Source of the DNA: Candidatus Poribacteria bacterium
GTDB lineage: Bacteria > Poribacteria > WGA-4E > WGA-3G
Assembly (NCBI GenBank): GCA_003635195.1
Contig: PYIY01000212.1
Coordinates: 17,937 to 81,936 of the forward strand
Direction: 5' to 3'
Length of the DNA: 64,000 bases
The position numbers were made by a program, and so were the translations under genes. This document shows positions 50,324 to 58,938 of the stretch, in pieces. The notes under the pieces were generated by a model. That model worked only from the letters and a program-made list of their open reading frames with translations. It was not told the origin of the DNA and ran no database searches. The first letter of the stretch is position 1. Every line of letters begins with the position of its first letter.

Positions 50324-52204
50324 ATGAAAATACCTCATTTAATTGTTTGTATACTTACGCTCTGGACACTTTTTATTTCAATTTTGCTATCCGCACGTGC
50401 ACAAGAGATTAACATCCCTGAGCCTGTACCACCGCTGGCTGCCGTTCGAGAGGCCTTTGACCTCGACCCGTTTTATCAACAGTGGATTGACGTAAGAGGC
50501 TTTCCTGTCCTGGCATCGGCAAAGGTAAGTCCTTATGCTGTAAAGGAAGCTGCATACCTCATCCATAAAATGATCGGACATCGTTTGGATATACTCCAAA
50601 CCTTCACCCAAAACAGGGAACGCTTTTCTATAATTGGATGCAACGAAACGACAACGCAGATTCCCGAATATAGCTACCTCCAGCCCAATTTTTATGTCGA
50701 TATCCGTACACGGGGTTTAGGATCTGCGGAGCCAAATCTTACCACAAGCACCAGCGAAGAAAATCTATTGCAATATCCGGGGGATCCTTACTTAGGTTTT
50801 AGTGTGTTATTTCATGAGTTCGCGCATGCCGTTCACGAAAGGGGACTGAATCAGATTGATCCCGGATTTGATGATCGCCTCAGGATGACTTACAAGGCAG
50901 CAATGGCGAAAGGGTTGTGGAAAGATACCTATGCTGCTGTAAATCACAAAGAATATTGGGCAGAGGCCTCGGAAGCCTGGTTTAATCCTAAGACTACCGC
51001 CAGTTTCGATCGCTTCGGCGATACGCGGGAAGACTTGAAAGCGTACGACCCGGAACTCGCTGCACTGATCGCCGAAGTCTATGGCGATAGCGAATGGCGA
51101 TATACACCGCCTGAAACTCGCCTCAATGAACCGCACCTTCAAGGATTTGATCCGCAGAATTCGCCAACATTTCAATGGCCTCCAGATATATTGGTGTTGT
51201 ATGAGGCATTCACAAGGGACCCAGAGAGCACTGGTGATGGCCGGTGGGTCAACTTGCAGGCATATCCGCCGAGTCAACTTCCTTCCCTCCTGGCGGGCGT
51301 TCAAGGTTTACCGGTCAACGCCGAAGGCGATCCCACAATAATTGCGATCGGGAACTTCGGGGTTGACGATGTCCACGTGTATTGGGTAGCCCCTGATGGC
51401 ACAGAGCATTTTTATTACCTCCTACGAGGAGACCTGGCGACCTACGATACTTATGTCGGGGCACTTTGGCTGCTCAAAGACGGCAAGGGCGAAACTTTCG
51501 CTGTGTATCAAGCCGAGGCAAAAATGGGACGCGTCTTGATTCTTCCAGAAGAGGAAATTGATAACAGTCCTCAGGTGAAAATGCCGGACGCGAATTTAGC
51601 CGAAGCCGTGCGACAGGAACTCGGTCTTGCCACAAGCATCCCTATTACAGAACAGGTCATGCAAAGATTAACGACCCTGGGTGCCGCTGACCGTGAAATA
51701 ACGGACCTCACTGGATTGGAACATGCTACCGGATTGGTACGTTTAGACCTCTGGGAGAATCAAATTCAAGATGTGAGCCCGCTTTCAAATCTGACACAAT
51801 TACGGCAACTACATCTCCAAGCTAATCAGATTACGGACATAACGGCGTTCGCAGGTTTAACAGAGTTAAGGAAGCTACATCTGTGGGGCAATCAGATTCG
51901 GGACATCAGCGTGCTCGAAAACTTAACGAAATTAGAATCATTGCATCTTGCTGGCAATCCGATTCAAGATAATTCTCCGCTTCGCAGTCTACTTAAGCAG
52001 AATCCAGATATAGAATTAGATATTGATGTGCCTCAATTATCCCCAACGGATGTAAACGGTGATGGTGTGGTGAACATCCAAGATTTAGTCTTGGTTGCAT
52101 CAAGTCTCGGGGAGACGGAACCAACTTCTGCAGATGTGAACGATGATGGCATTGTTAACATTGTGGATCTCGTCTTGGTTGCTGGGGAGTTTGGCACGCC
52201 ATAG
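50324..52204 (+). CDS. Secreted metallopeptidase with leucine-rich repeats and a dockerin-like domain
   Basis: The 626-residue protein starts with a signal peptide (MKIPHLIVCILTLWTLFIS). The middle has the zinc motif HEFAH at 164-168 and further on HKEYWAEASEAWFN, which may supply the third ligand. Residues about 445-560 hold SDS22-like 22-residue leucine-rich repeats (VRLDLWENQIQDVSPLSNLT and similar). The end carries two calcium-binding duplicated segments, DVNGDGVVNIQDLVLVA and DVNDDGIVNIVDLVLVA, typical of dockerin type I. Such domains could dock the enzyme to a partner or scaffold. Confidence 0.88.
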   Translation: MKIPHLIVCILTLWTLFISILLSARAQEINIPEPVPPLAAVREAFDLDPFYQQWIDVRGFPVLASAKVSPYAVKEAAYLIHKMIGHRLDILQTFTQNRERFSIIGCNETTTQIPEYSYLQPNFYVDIRTRGLGSAEPNLTTSTSEENLLQYPGDPYLGFSVLFHEFAHAVHERGLNQIDPGFDDRLRMTYKAAMAKGLWKDTYAAVNHKEYWAEASEAWFNPKTTASFDRFGDTREDLKAYDPELAALIAEVYGDSEWRYTPPETRLNEPHLQGFDPQNSPTFQWPPDILVLYEAFTRDPESTGDGRWVNLQAYPPSQLPSLLAGVQGLPVNAEGDPTIIAIGNFGVDDVHVYWVAPDGTEHFYYLLRGDLATYDTYVGALWLLKDGKGETFAVYQAEAKMGRVLILPEEEIDNSPQVKMPDANLAEAVRQELGLATSIPITEQVMQRLTTLGAADREITDLTGLEHATGLVRLDLWENQIQDVSPLSNLTQLRQLHLQANQITDITAFAGLTELRKLHLWGNQIRDISVLENLTKLESLHLAGNPIQDNSPLRSLLKQNPDIELDIDVPQLSPTDVNGDGVVNIQDLVLVASSLGETEPTSADVNDDGIVNIVDLVLVAGEFGTP

Positions 52205-52232
52205 CGGCGAAATTTTCATATAGCGAGGAAAA

Positions 52233-53006
52233 ATGCTAACCATTTGTTACGATCCTTATGCTGGTACACTGGGCAGGTTTACGCGTGCCGAGATTTTTGA
52301 TCTCGTCGCCGAAGCAGGCTACGAAGGTATCAATATTCCCGTCCATGCCGGTTTTCTCGGTGAACTTTCCACGGCGGAGATAGACGACGCAGTGAACCTC
52401 GCCGAGAAACACGAACTCGGCGCACCGACAATCGGTTTCGGCAATCATATTCTGACAACACCTGCCCGAAAAACCGAAGCATTGCAACACTTTGAGACCG
52501 TGCTTAAAGTTGCTCGAAGATTCCACGCTGAGGTTATCGGGGTGTGGGTAAACCCATCAGACGGTGTTTCGCGAGAAGCGTCTCTGGATGCACTCGCCGA
52601 TAACTTATCTCAGATGGTAGACCCCTGCCGTGAAAACGGAATGAAGATCGCGCTTGAGTTTGAGAAGGGGTGTCCGCTGGATAACTATCGTGAAGGGGTC
52701 GCATTCATTGAGGACACAGGACTACCCGTTTATCTGACGTGCGATACGTATCACCTTTTCAACGATGGTGCGGAGCCACATGCTGCGGCACACGCCATGA
52801 AGGCATGCATCGGTGATGTGCATGTATCGGGAAGCAACCGTGGCGAACCAGGGGGTGGCGTTTTCGATTTTCAGACATTCGCGCAAGGTTTGAAAGAGAT
52901 CGGTTTTTCGGGTCCGTTGGTTGTCCAATATAAGATGGAAGACGTTGCGAGCATTGCACGCAGCTGCGAATTCACCAAGAAATTTCGGGCGATGATACAA
53001 GCATAG
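52233..53006 (+). CDS. Sugar phosphate isomerase/epimerase (TIM barrel)
   Basis: A 257-residue xylose-isomerase-like TIM barrel. Metal-ligand positions are suggested by ALEFEKG (Glu, about 143), TCDTYHLFN (Asp-Thr-Tyr-His, about 171) and IGDVHVSG (Asp-His, about 194). Members interconvert sugars or act on inositol-like compounds. The specific substrate is unknown. The propeller gene follows by 15 bases, so they are probably cotranscribed. Confidence 0.88.
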   Translation: MLTICYDPYAGTLGRFTRAEIFDLVAEAGYEGINIPVHAGFLGELSTAEIDDAVNLAEKHELGAPTIGFGNHILTTPARKTEALQHFETVLKVARRFHAEVIGVWVNPSDGVSREASLDALADNLSQMVDPCRENGMKIALEFEKGCPLDNYREGVAFIEDTGLPVYLTCDTYHLFNDGAEPHAAAHAMKACIGDVHVSGSNRGEPGGGVFDFQTFAQGLKEIGFSGPLVVQYKMEDVASIARSCEFTKKFRAMIQA

Positions 53007-53021
53007 AGAGGAGATTCCCGA

Positions 53022-54140
53022 ATGAGACAGGTTTTCTATTTGATTGTCGCTGTTGCCTTTATAATCGGGCACGCTTCTGCACACGTGACGGAACACCCAC
53101 AGGTAGAGACGGAAGGGTTTCAGTTCGTCGCGCATCACGAGATGCCTAAATCGGGGTTACAAACCCCTCCTACCAGTGGACAGGGCGCGCTTAAGTTCAA
53201 AGTCCTCTATACGCGCGACCATTTCCCAGCGGAAGTCGTCGCCGCAATTAATAACGCACACGGCGGGTTCGACGTGGACCGGCGGGAAGGCAAAGGCGAA
53301 ACCTACTTTGCACTACCGGGAGTCGGTATTATTCAAATCAGTGCCGACCTGAAAACGACACGGCTAATTGAGACCCCAGCAGCATTGAAAAAAGCCAACG
53401 CCCACTATGTAACCGTCTGGACAACAACCGCTGGCACACCTTACCTCTCTTTTCCGGCAAATGATGTCGGTAAAATCTTCACGACGACAATGGATGGGAA
53501 GCTCGTGCATACATTGGAGGCACCGGATGCGATGATGGATTTCAAGCATCCAGCGGTCAACACTTATTTCAGTGAAGGTGGGAAGTTTGTTCCAACTGGC
53601 ATAACGCACGTCGATGGGATGCTCTATGTTACGACTGGCTACTCCGATTTAGATTATATCTTGGGTGCGAAACTTACCAGTCTTGAACCGCTTGAAGCAA
53701 GTTGGTATCCGTTAGCGTTCGGCGGCAAAGGCGACGAACCCGGACAATTCGGTACAGGGCATCATATCACAGTGCCTTATGGCACAAACCGATTGGACGC
53801 TTCTGACCGGGCAAATGCGGAAATTGAACGCTATTCGCCAGACGGCACCTATTTGGAAACGCTGCCGCTAATCAAAGGTTCGTTCCCGTGTAGCATTGAT
53901 TACGAGGCGGGATATGCTGTCGTCGCATGCCTCTTCGGACCCAATAAAGCGAAAGGCGCGCCGCTCTACATACTGGAAGGAAACAACCTCGTCTCAACCG
54001 TTATGCTAAAAGAAGAGTTGGGTGTGGAGACCTTCCAGCATCTGCACGGCGCAGTGATCCGTAAGATTAACGGTAAACTTTACATCATCGCACAATCGTG
54101 GAATCCTGGGGACATCGTTATTTTAGAGCAGGTGATGTAG
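53022..54140 (+). CDS. Secreted beta-propeller-like protein with a repeat-derived insert
   Basis: The 372-residue protein has a signal peptide (MRQVFYLIVAVAFIIGHASA). Repeated segments such as FALPGVGIIQISADLK and VTTGYSDLDYILG suggest an NHL-like or lactonase-type propeller, without a confident family. Near residue 44 the frame crosses a copy of the palindromic dispersed repeat and encodes SGLQTPPTSGQG. It pairs with the TIM-barrel gene, suggesting sugar metabolism, but this is inference. Confidence 0.75.
   Translation: MRQVFYLIVAVAFIIGHASAHVTEHPQVETEGFQFVAHHEMPKSGLQTPPTSGQGALKFKVLYTRDHFPAEVVAAINNAHGGFDVDRREGKGETYFALPGVGIIQISADLKTTRLIETPAALKKANAHYVTVWTTTAGTPYLSFPANDVGKIFTTTMDGKLVHTLEAPDAMMDFKHPAVNTYFSEGGKFVPTGITHVDGMLYVTTGYSDLDYILGAKLTSLEPLEASWYPLAFGGKGDEPGQFGTGHHITVPYGTNRLDASDRANAEIERYSPDGTYLETLPLIKGSFPCSIDYEAGYAVVACLFGPNKAKGAPLYILEGNNLVSTVMLKEELGVETFQHLHGAVIRKINGKLYIIAQSWNPGDIVILEQVM
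53150..53172. repeat. Palindromic dispersed repeat inside a coding sequence
   Basis: TCGGGGTTACAAACCCCTCC includes the palindrome GGGGTTACAAACCCC. It is a copy of the element at 32861 and 44073 but is read through in frame within the propeller gene, adding a short loop to the protein. Confidence 0.75.
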
Positions 54141-54196
54141 ATTCTCAGTACGGGTGAAATTACCTCAACCCGCTTTGGTAAGCAGGATGGCTATTC

Positions 54197-55816
54197 TTAT
54201 CTCAATTGCGTTAAATTGTTCTCACCCGGTACATACAGATACGCATCCCGACCTGTGAAATACTGTGCGTACACATTTTCCCAATCGCTGTTTGTTAGTT
54301 TCCATCGGGGTGCGGGACCGAGTTTAAAATAGACGATGTCCGCCTCTTGGAGACTCTGAAACGGATAATCTCCTATTGGCGCGCCTCGGTGGCGAGACAC
54401 GAAGATAACAGCGTTGTGAATATCTTGCTTCTCTACCATCGGTGGCAGCTTCTGATAGACATGCCCCCAATTCTGGTATCTTTCCCCAATGCGGACATAA
54501 CTCCATACCGTGTTGACACTCAACAACAATAGGCACACGCCGACAGCAAACGCAAGCCCGCGCCTCTCACGGAGTTTGAACCGCTCATAGCAGATGAACA
54601 TCCCGCGTGCTACCAACGGAATGAAGCCGAGAAACGTTGATTCAGTGTAATAACGAGCATTCACCGGCGTATATCCCCATGTTGAACCCTCAAAATAAAA
54701 AAAGGCGTAAAGCAACAAATTACCAACGAGTAGCGCAAGGCAGAACACATCGTATCTGTTACGTGAAGAATGGAAGAAGGGGACAAGCAGCAGACCCCAA
54801 GGTAGAATTAGCGGGACGAAAGCAACGAGCCATGTCAAAGACAATTCGGCATCTTTTAGCAAATTATGGTGATAACTTCCCCAACCGAGCGCGTTGAAAC
54901 TGATGCACGGAAGGATATGTCGCCATGTCCTTTCGATTGCCCATGCTGGCGTGAAAATAAATGCTCGTTCAATATTAGGTTCATAGCCTTCTGTCCGAGC
55001 ACCGAACCCGATTTTATCATAAGGCTGCGCAACCGTGTGTGTGAACACGAACGGATCTTCCGTAAAATGCGCGTTCCACGCCATACACACGCCGAGCAGG
55101 ACAACAAATGGAATAAAGAAGAAACCGAAGCGTTTTATCGTGGTAAATAATACTTGTCGGTGCTGCCGTTGCGTGAGTAAATGGTAGACCGTCAATCCTG
55201 CGCCAACAGTGCCGAAGACTATAGCGGAGAGTGGGCGCGTATTGAACGCATATCCCAAGGCGAACCCTGAGAGTAGCGGATAGCCGATTCGCGCGAGGCG
55301 CGGAGCATCGCTTTTACAATTCAAGGTTTTGAGGAGCGTAAACAGAAAAAGCACGAGGTAGAAACGACTCACAGGTTCACTGAACCACGTTGACCCCATA
55401 CCGAGTGTCGCAGGCGAAATAAGCCCAAGCACCGCAGCGATAAGTGCGATTCCGTTGTGGATGTCCCCGTATATCTCTTTCACAAACAGGTAGAGAAATA
55501 GGAGCGCGCCGCCCGTTGCAAGCGCAGGGATCAGCCATGGTGCGTTGATAAATACACCGAACATCAGCATCAAGGCGTTTCCGAACGGGTATTTTGAATA
55601 CCATTTACCGTTCAAAACATTGATATGCGGTGAAGAGGAGAATCCGTGTTCTGGGGGGGCGGGGAACGAGAGTTTACCCTCTGCAAACAGCTTCGCTTGG
55701 AATAGATACGAGACAGTGTCTGGCTCAAAGTAGGAGAACTGGAAATAGATACCGCATAGGAGGACCGACAGCAGGACACCGAGGATCGCGATAATGAAAA
55801 TAGGTTTAATTTTCAT
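54197..55816 (-). CDS. Polytopic membrane glycosyltransferase (GT39/ArnT-like)
   Basis: Started at the ATG giving MKIKPIFIIAILGVLLS; a GTG 14 codons upstream is also possible. The 539-residue product has about ten membrane helices and the loop FSYFEPDTVSYLFQAKLFAE with acidic residues (about Asp and Glu at 35-45), the position of the catalytic acid in GT-C enzymes, followed by GKWYSKYPFGNALML. GT-C enzymes transfer sugars from lipid carriers. It resembles the STT3-like gene in general layout, but lacks its motifs. Confidence 0.75.
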   Translation of the reverse strand: MKIKPIFIIAILGVLLSVLLCGIYFQFSYFEPDTVSYLFQAKLFAEGKLSFPAPPEHGFSSSPHINVLNGKWYSKYPFGNALMLMFGVFINAPWLIPALATGGALLFLYLFVKEIYGDIHNGIALIAAVLGLISPATLGMGSTWFSEPVSRFYLVLFLFTLLKTLNCKSDAPRLARIGYPLLSGFALGYAFNTRPLSAIVFGTVGAGLTVYHLLTQRQHRQVLFTTIKRFGFFFIPFVVLLGVCMAWNAHFTEDPFVFTHTVAQPYDKIGFGARTEGYEPNIERAFIFTPAWAIERTWRHILPCISFNALGWGSYHHNLLKDAELSLTWLVAFVPLILPWGLLLVPFFHSSRNRYDVFCLALLVGNLLLYAFFYFEGSTWGYTPVNARYYTESTFLGFIPLVARGMFICYERFKLRERRGLAFAVGVCLLLLSVNTVWSYVRIGERYQNWGHVYQKLPPMVEKQDIHNAVIFVSRHRGAPIGDYPFQSLQEADIVYFKLGPAPRWKLTNSDWENVYAQYFTGRDAYLYVPGENNLTQLR

Positions 55817-55844
55817 AAGGTTGTTTGGTAGCCTTTTAAAAAAT

Positions 55845-55873
55845 TTGACTTTTACCACGCAATAAGGTATAAT
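55845..55873 (+). promoter_or_regulatory. Sigma-70-type promoter for the histidine unit
   Basis: TTGACT and TATAAT are separated by exactly 17 bases. A transcript would start near 55880. The site is divergent from the GT39-like gene and upstream of a leader peptide. Confidence 0.85.
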
Positions 55874-55972
55874 ATCATGAAGTCTAAATTAAAGTCACTA
55901 ACTTTTTTCTGACAAATTCAGCCCTGGTCCAATAACGGACAGGGGCTCTGACATTACAAATAACACTGAAAA

Positions 55973-56026
55973 ATGCTTAACACCACTCCATTTAATATCC
56001 ATCACCATCATTCGGTCCACTTCTGA
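55973..56026 (+). CDS. hisL: Histidine-rich leader peptide (attenuation)
   Basis: The frame encodes the 17-residue peptide MLNTTPFNIHHHHSVHF and a TGA stop; five of the seven residues from the tenth onward are His. This is the hallmark of his attenuation, in which ribosomes stall at His codons when charged tRNA-His is scarce. It lies about 95 nt after the probable transcription start, before a terminator and the hisZ-hisG genes. No strong ribosome binding site is visible. Confidence 0.75.
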   Translation: MLNTTPFNIHHHHSVHF

Positions 56027-56171
56027 GTAGAGCGGATGAGGGAATGTGAATAAATATCTTTGATACGAAGCAAGTTTAACTTGTTTGGACCCTGGTAAAC
56101 GAACCGCTCTCCTCCGTGCCGCGTTAGTGGTACGCGCGAGAAAAGCGCAAGCGTTTACTGGGTTTTTTTTT
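56025..56171 (+). promoter_or_regulatory. his attenuator with antiterminator and terminator
   Basis: Terminator: CCCTGGTAAACG at 56090-56101 pairs with CGTTTACTGGG at 56152-56162, enclosing a GC-rich internal hairpin and followed by nine T at 56163-56171. Antiterminator: GAGTAGAGCGG at 56025-56035, overlapping the leader stop, pairs 10 of 11 bases with CCGCTCTCCTC at 56104-56114 inside the terminator. A ribosome at the leader stop would mask the first strand, whereas one stalled at His codons would free it. I also note GTGGTACGCGCGAG at 56127-56140, a partial T-box-like string considered less likely to be functional. Confidence 0.75.
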
Positions 56172-56256
56172 GATTTTTCATAGGTTTTTGTCCGTAACAA
56201 TCCATCCTGCACCGGACATATCAAGCAGAAGTAGATAGTTACAAAAACCCTCTTAC

Positions 56257-56287
56257 CTCTTAACTGATAACTGATAACTGATAACTC
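56257..56287. repeat. Heptad repeat before hisZ
   Basis: Three tandem copies of ACTGATA (CTTAACTGATAACTGATAAC and on) lie 30 bases before the hisZ start. Same heptad family as the other arrays. Confidence 0.75.
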
Positions 56288-56316
56288 TCACTGCGAGGCA
56301 AACCGAGAACTAAAAT

Positions 56317-57753
56317 ATGGAAAAGTTTGATAGACCTGCCGGGACGAATGACTTTTTACCCGAGCAGATGGCTCAACGAAATTTCGTTGAAAATATCGTT
56401 CGTGAAACCTTTGAAACCTACGGATACGCACAGGTTCAGACCCCCCTGTTTGAATCCTTTGCCCTTTTATCAGCGCAATCCGGTGAAGAGATCCGGCACA
56501 AGATGTTCACATTCGTCGGTTCGGATAGGGTAGATTATGCGCTGAGACCTGAGTTGACGGCACCTGTCTGCCGACTCATCGCCAACGGAGACCTAAAACA
56601 TCTCCCTTATCCGTATAAACTTTACTACATCGGACAATGTGTTCGACAGGAACCGGTTACTGACGGCACCGAAGTGAAACGGGAATTCCGACAGGCGGGT
56701 GTTGAACTTGTTGGACCGGCTGCCACCCACGCAGACGCTGAAATCATTGCAATTCCGACCCGAATCCTTGAGAAACTCAACATTTCACAGACGCAATTAA
56801 GAATCGGTAATACTGGGGTTTTCCGTGAGATTTTTAAACAGGTCGCACTGGATACCAAGGACCACGGTGAAATTATATGGGACATTGACTACCTCGCCCG
56901 TCTCCGTAACGAGAGCCATCTATGGGATATAGAAACGCTTCAGGACACGCTCAATATGCTGCGTCGGTCGCAAGGGCCCGACTATCAAGGCGATTATAAA
57001 ATTGAGACTTCAACAGTTCAGGACTTAACCGAAAGTACTGCGCCTGCTTATGTAGAGAAACTGCCAGCAATCGCCGAGGAGACTTATAAGGCACGATGGC
57101 TCCGTTATTTCAATGTTTCTGAAGAGACTGCGCAGCGTTGCATTGATGTCTCAAAGATTTGTGGCGATAAGGATACTGTGATGGCAACGTGGGAGACGCA
57201 TCTCAGTGATACTGCACGGGCTGCACGCCAAGAGCTACTCACACTTTGCGACTGCTTGGAAAACTACGATATTACAGATTTTGAAATCAATCTGGGTATC
57301 ACGCGTGGGTTTGATTTCTACACCGGCACAGTTTTTCAGATTGAATTGCCTGCGAAACGTTTACCGATCTGCGGCGGTGGGAGATACGATGGACTCATCG
57401 CCTCTTTTGGCGGTCCACCAACACCCGGTGCTGGGTTTGCATTTCAATTCGACGCGCTTGTAGAGGCGTTCGCTGACACAGGAGTAGTGACTGGCAACGG
57501 AAAAAAAGACTATTTTATCGCAGTAGAGAACCCAGAACAAACCTCGGAGGCACACCGACTCGCTGAAACCTTGCGGAAAGAAGGTAAAAACGTAGAAGTG
57601 GATTTAATGGAACGTGATTTCCAGGCACAACGGGATCACGCTAACCGCTTGAACTACGATTATCTGCTCCGTTTAGCTACAGATGATGCGATGTACCGGA
57701 TTCACCTCAGAACCGGCGACACACAAAAAATTACTGTTACCGATCTCCTTTAG
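56317..57753 (+). CDS. hisZ: ATP phosphoribosyltransferase regulatory subunit (HisZ), HisRS-like
   Basis: HisZ is a histidyl-tRNA-synthetase paralogue that activates short-form HisG. The 478-residue protein has HisRS-like features: LRPELTAPVCRLI, a motif-2-like YIGQCVRQEP, REFRQAGVELVG, RGFDFYTGTVF and GGRYDGL. In motif 3, the invariant Arg of class II synthetases (GFAMGLERLV in E. coli HisRS) is replaced: GFAFQFDALV has Ala at about 380. The C-terminal anticodon-like domain is retained (about 395-478). Neighbouring short-form hisG and the leader favour HisZ over HisRS. A genuine HisRS is not excluded. Confidence 0.78.
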   Translation: MEKFDRPAGTNDFLPEQMAQRNFVENIVRETFETYGYAQVQTPLFESFALLSAQSGEEIRHKMFTFVGSDRVDYALRPELTAPVCRLIANGDLKHLPYPYKLYYIGQCVRQEPVTDGTEVKREFRQAGVELVGPAATHADAEIIAIPTRILEKLNISQTQLRIGNTGVFREIFKQVALDTKDHGEIIWDIDYLARLRNESHLWDIETLQDTLNMLRRSQGPDYQGDYKIETSTVQDLTESTAPAYVEKLPAIAEETYKARWLRYFNVSEETAQRCIDVSKICGDKDTVMATWETHLSDTARAARQELLTLCDCLENYDITDFEINLGITRGFDFYTGTVFQIELPAKRLPICGGGRYDGLIASFGGPPTPGAGFAFQFDALVEAFADTGVVTGNGKKDYFIAVENPEQTSEAHRLAETLRKEGKNVEVDLMERDFQAQRDHANRLNYDYLLRLATDDAMYRIHLRTGDTQKITVTDLL

Positions 57754-57821
57754 ATGTTGTTGCTTGTTAAAAACTGGTAACGAATGCAATTACCTTTCAG
57801 AGAAAGGCGGACAATTAAAAA

Positions 57822-58601
57822 ATGAAAACGGAATCACAACGGACGCTGAATCTACTTCTACCGAAAGGCAGTCTACAGGGAGACACCCTTGAGATGTTTC
57901 AGCGTGCCGGTTATGAACTCAACGGTTATACTGCAACTGACCGTTCCTATCGAGCGACCTTTCGCAATGATAGCGAATTTCAGATTAAAATTTCACGTCC
58001 ACAAGAGATACCCGTCTATGTCGGTATGGATGATTTCTATGATTTAGGAATCACCGGCCAAGATTGGGTTGAAGAGACGGATTCAGACGTTGAAGAGATC
58101 CTGCCTTTGGAATATGGACACATTGATATCATCCTTGCTGTTCGCGAAGAGCGAGAAGATATCAATGGATTTGAGGATTTGATGAATCTTGCTGATGGAG
58201 ACATCCTCATTTCTACCGAATATTTGAATATCGCCGAGAAATACATCCTTCAAAAGACGGAAAATAAGGTCGCACCGACGATTTTAACACCGTGGAAACG
58301 GCTTAATACCGCCGGTTCTTATCAGTCACCAATTACACTCATGCTATCTTTTGGGGCAACCGAGGGAAAGCCACCAGAGGAAGCCGATGCCATCATCGAC
58401 AATTCGACGGCATCACGGCGTACAATCAAGGCGAATGCGCTCAAAGAGATTGAACGCTTACGCGAATCCGAATCTACCCTCATAGCGAATCCAAAGGCAC
58501 TCAGAGATCCATGGAAACACGAAAAAATTGAAGAATTCAGGCAGACACTCCAGAAAGGTTTGCAGAGACGGCGGAGCCAAGCCCTGCCCGGACACATTTA
58601 A
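57822..58601 (+). CDS. hisG: ATP phosphoribosyltransferase, short form
   Basis: HisG catalyses the first step of histidine synthesis, forming PR-ATP from ATP and PRPP. The 259-residue product has LLPKGSLQGDTLEMF (about 13-27), the ISRPQEIPVYVGM segment and the LGITGQDWVEE motif, and ends after the PRPP-binding region ADAIIDNSTASRRTIKANAL. It lacks the C-terminal ACT-like regulatory domain of long forms (about 290 residues). It is slightly longer than most short forms. It follows hisZ by 68 bases. Confidence 0.92.
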   Translation: MKTESQRTLNLLLPKGSLQGDTLEMFQRAGYELNGYTATDRSYRATFRNDSEFQIKISRPQEIPVYVGMDDFYDLGITGQDWVEETDSDVEEILPLEYGHIDIILAVREEREDINGFEDLMNLADGDILISTEYLNIAEKYILQKTENKVAPTILTPWKRLNTAGSYQSPITLMLSFGATEGKPPEEADAIIDNSTASRRTIKANALKEIERLRESESTLIANPKALRDPWKHEKIEEFRQTLQKGLQRRRSQALPGHI

Positions 58602-58679
58602 TTCAGGGTTGTTCATAATTGGCATAACAAACTGCGTCTTTGGTTCGTAGGAACTTCTAATTTATCTGACAAGCGTATA

Positions 58680-58704
58680 GGGCGGATGCAAAATCCGCCC
58701 TTCA
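58680..58704 (+). terminator. Terminator-like hairpin after hisG
   Basis: GGGCGGAT and ATCCGCCC form a perfect 8-bp stem with loop GCAAA, followed by TTC. The T tract is short, so efficiency is uncertain. Confidence 0.55.
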
Positions 58705-58860
58705 CAATTTAATATCTCACGAAAGATCGGACTACAACGAGGTGTGATCTTCTGGAAAGTGCCAAAACCGATGAAAGTCGATGAATCATCTCCCACATAA
58801 TCGACAATACTGTTATCAGGAAGAGTCTCCGACTTCTCCATGCCCCAAATTTTTTATTTT

Positions 58861-58889
58861 ATGCACCCTTTCGACTTTCAAATCGGATC
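58861..58889 (+). promoter_or_regulatory. Putative ECF promoter upstream of the ABC-2 permease
   Basis: ATGCACCCTTTC, a 15-base spacer after GCACCC, then CGGATC followed by ATTAATAATTATATAG. It matches the copies at 61340 and (reversed) 28959. The permease ATG is about 50 bases downstream of the -10-like element. Confidence 0.65.
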
Positions 58890-58938
58890 ATTAATAATTA
58901 TATAGGACTAGAAAGAGCAACCATAAGGAGAATTCAAC

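Noticed and set aside
56127..56140. GTGGTACGCGCGAG in the hisZ leader as a T-box core
   Set aside because: It lacks the GGG start of the core and has an extra base, and no Stem I elements (AGAGAG, GGTGGGAAGC-like) are seen. The His-codon peptide with paired strands explains the region better, although a T-box cannot be wholly excluded.
55898..56224. A 108-codon minus-strand frame upstream of hisZ
   Set aside because: It covers the leader peptide, antiterminator and terminator on the other strand. Its composition is not protein-like, and no ribosome binding site is present.
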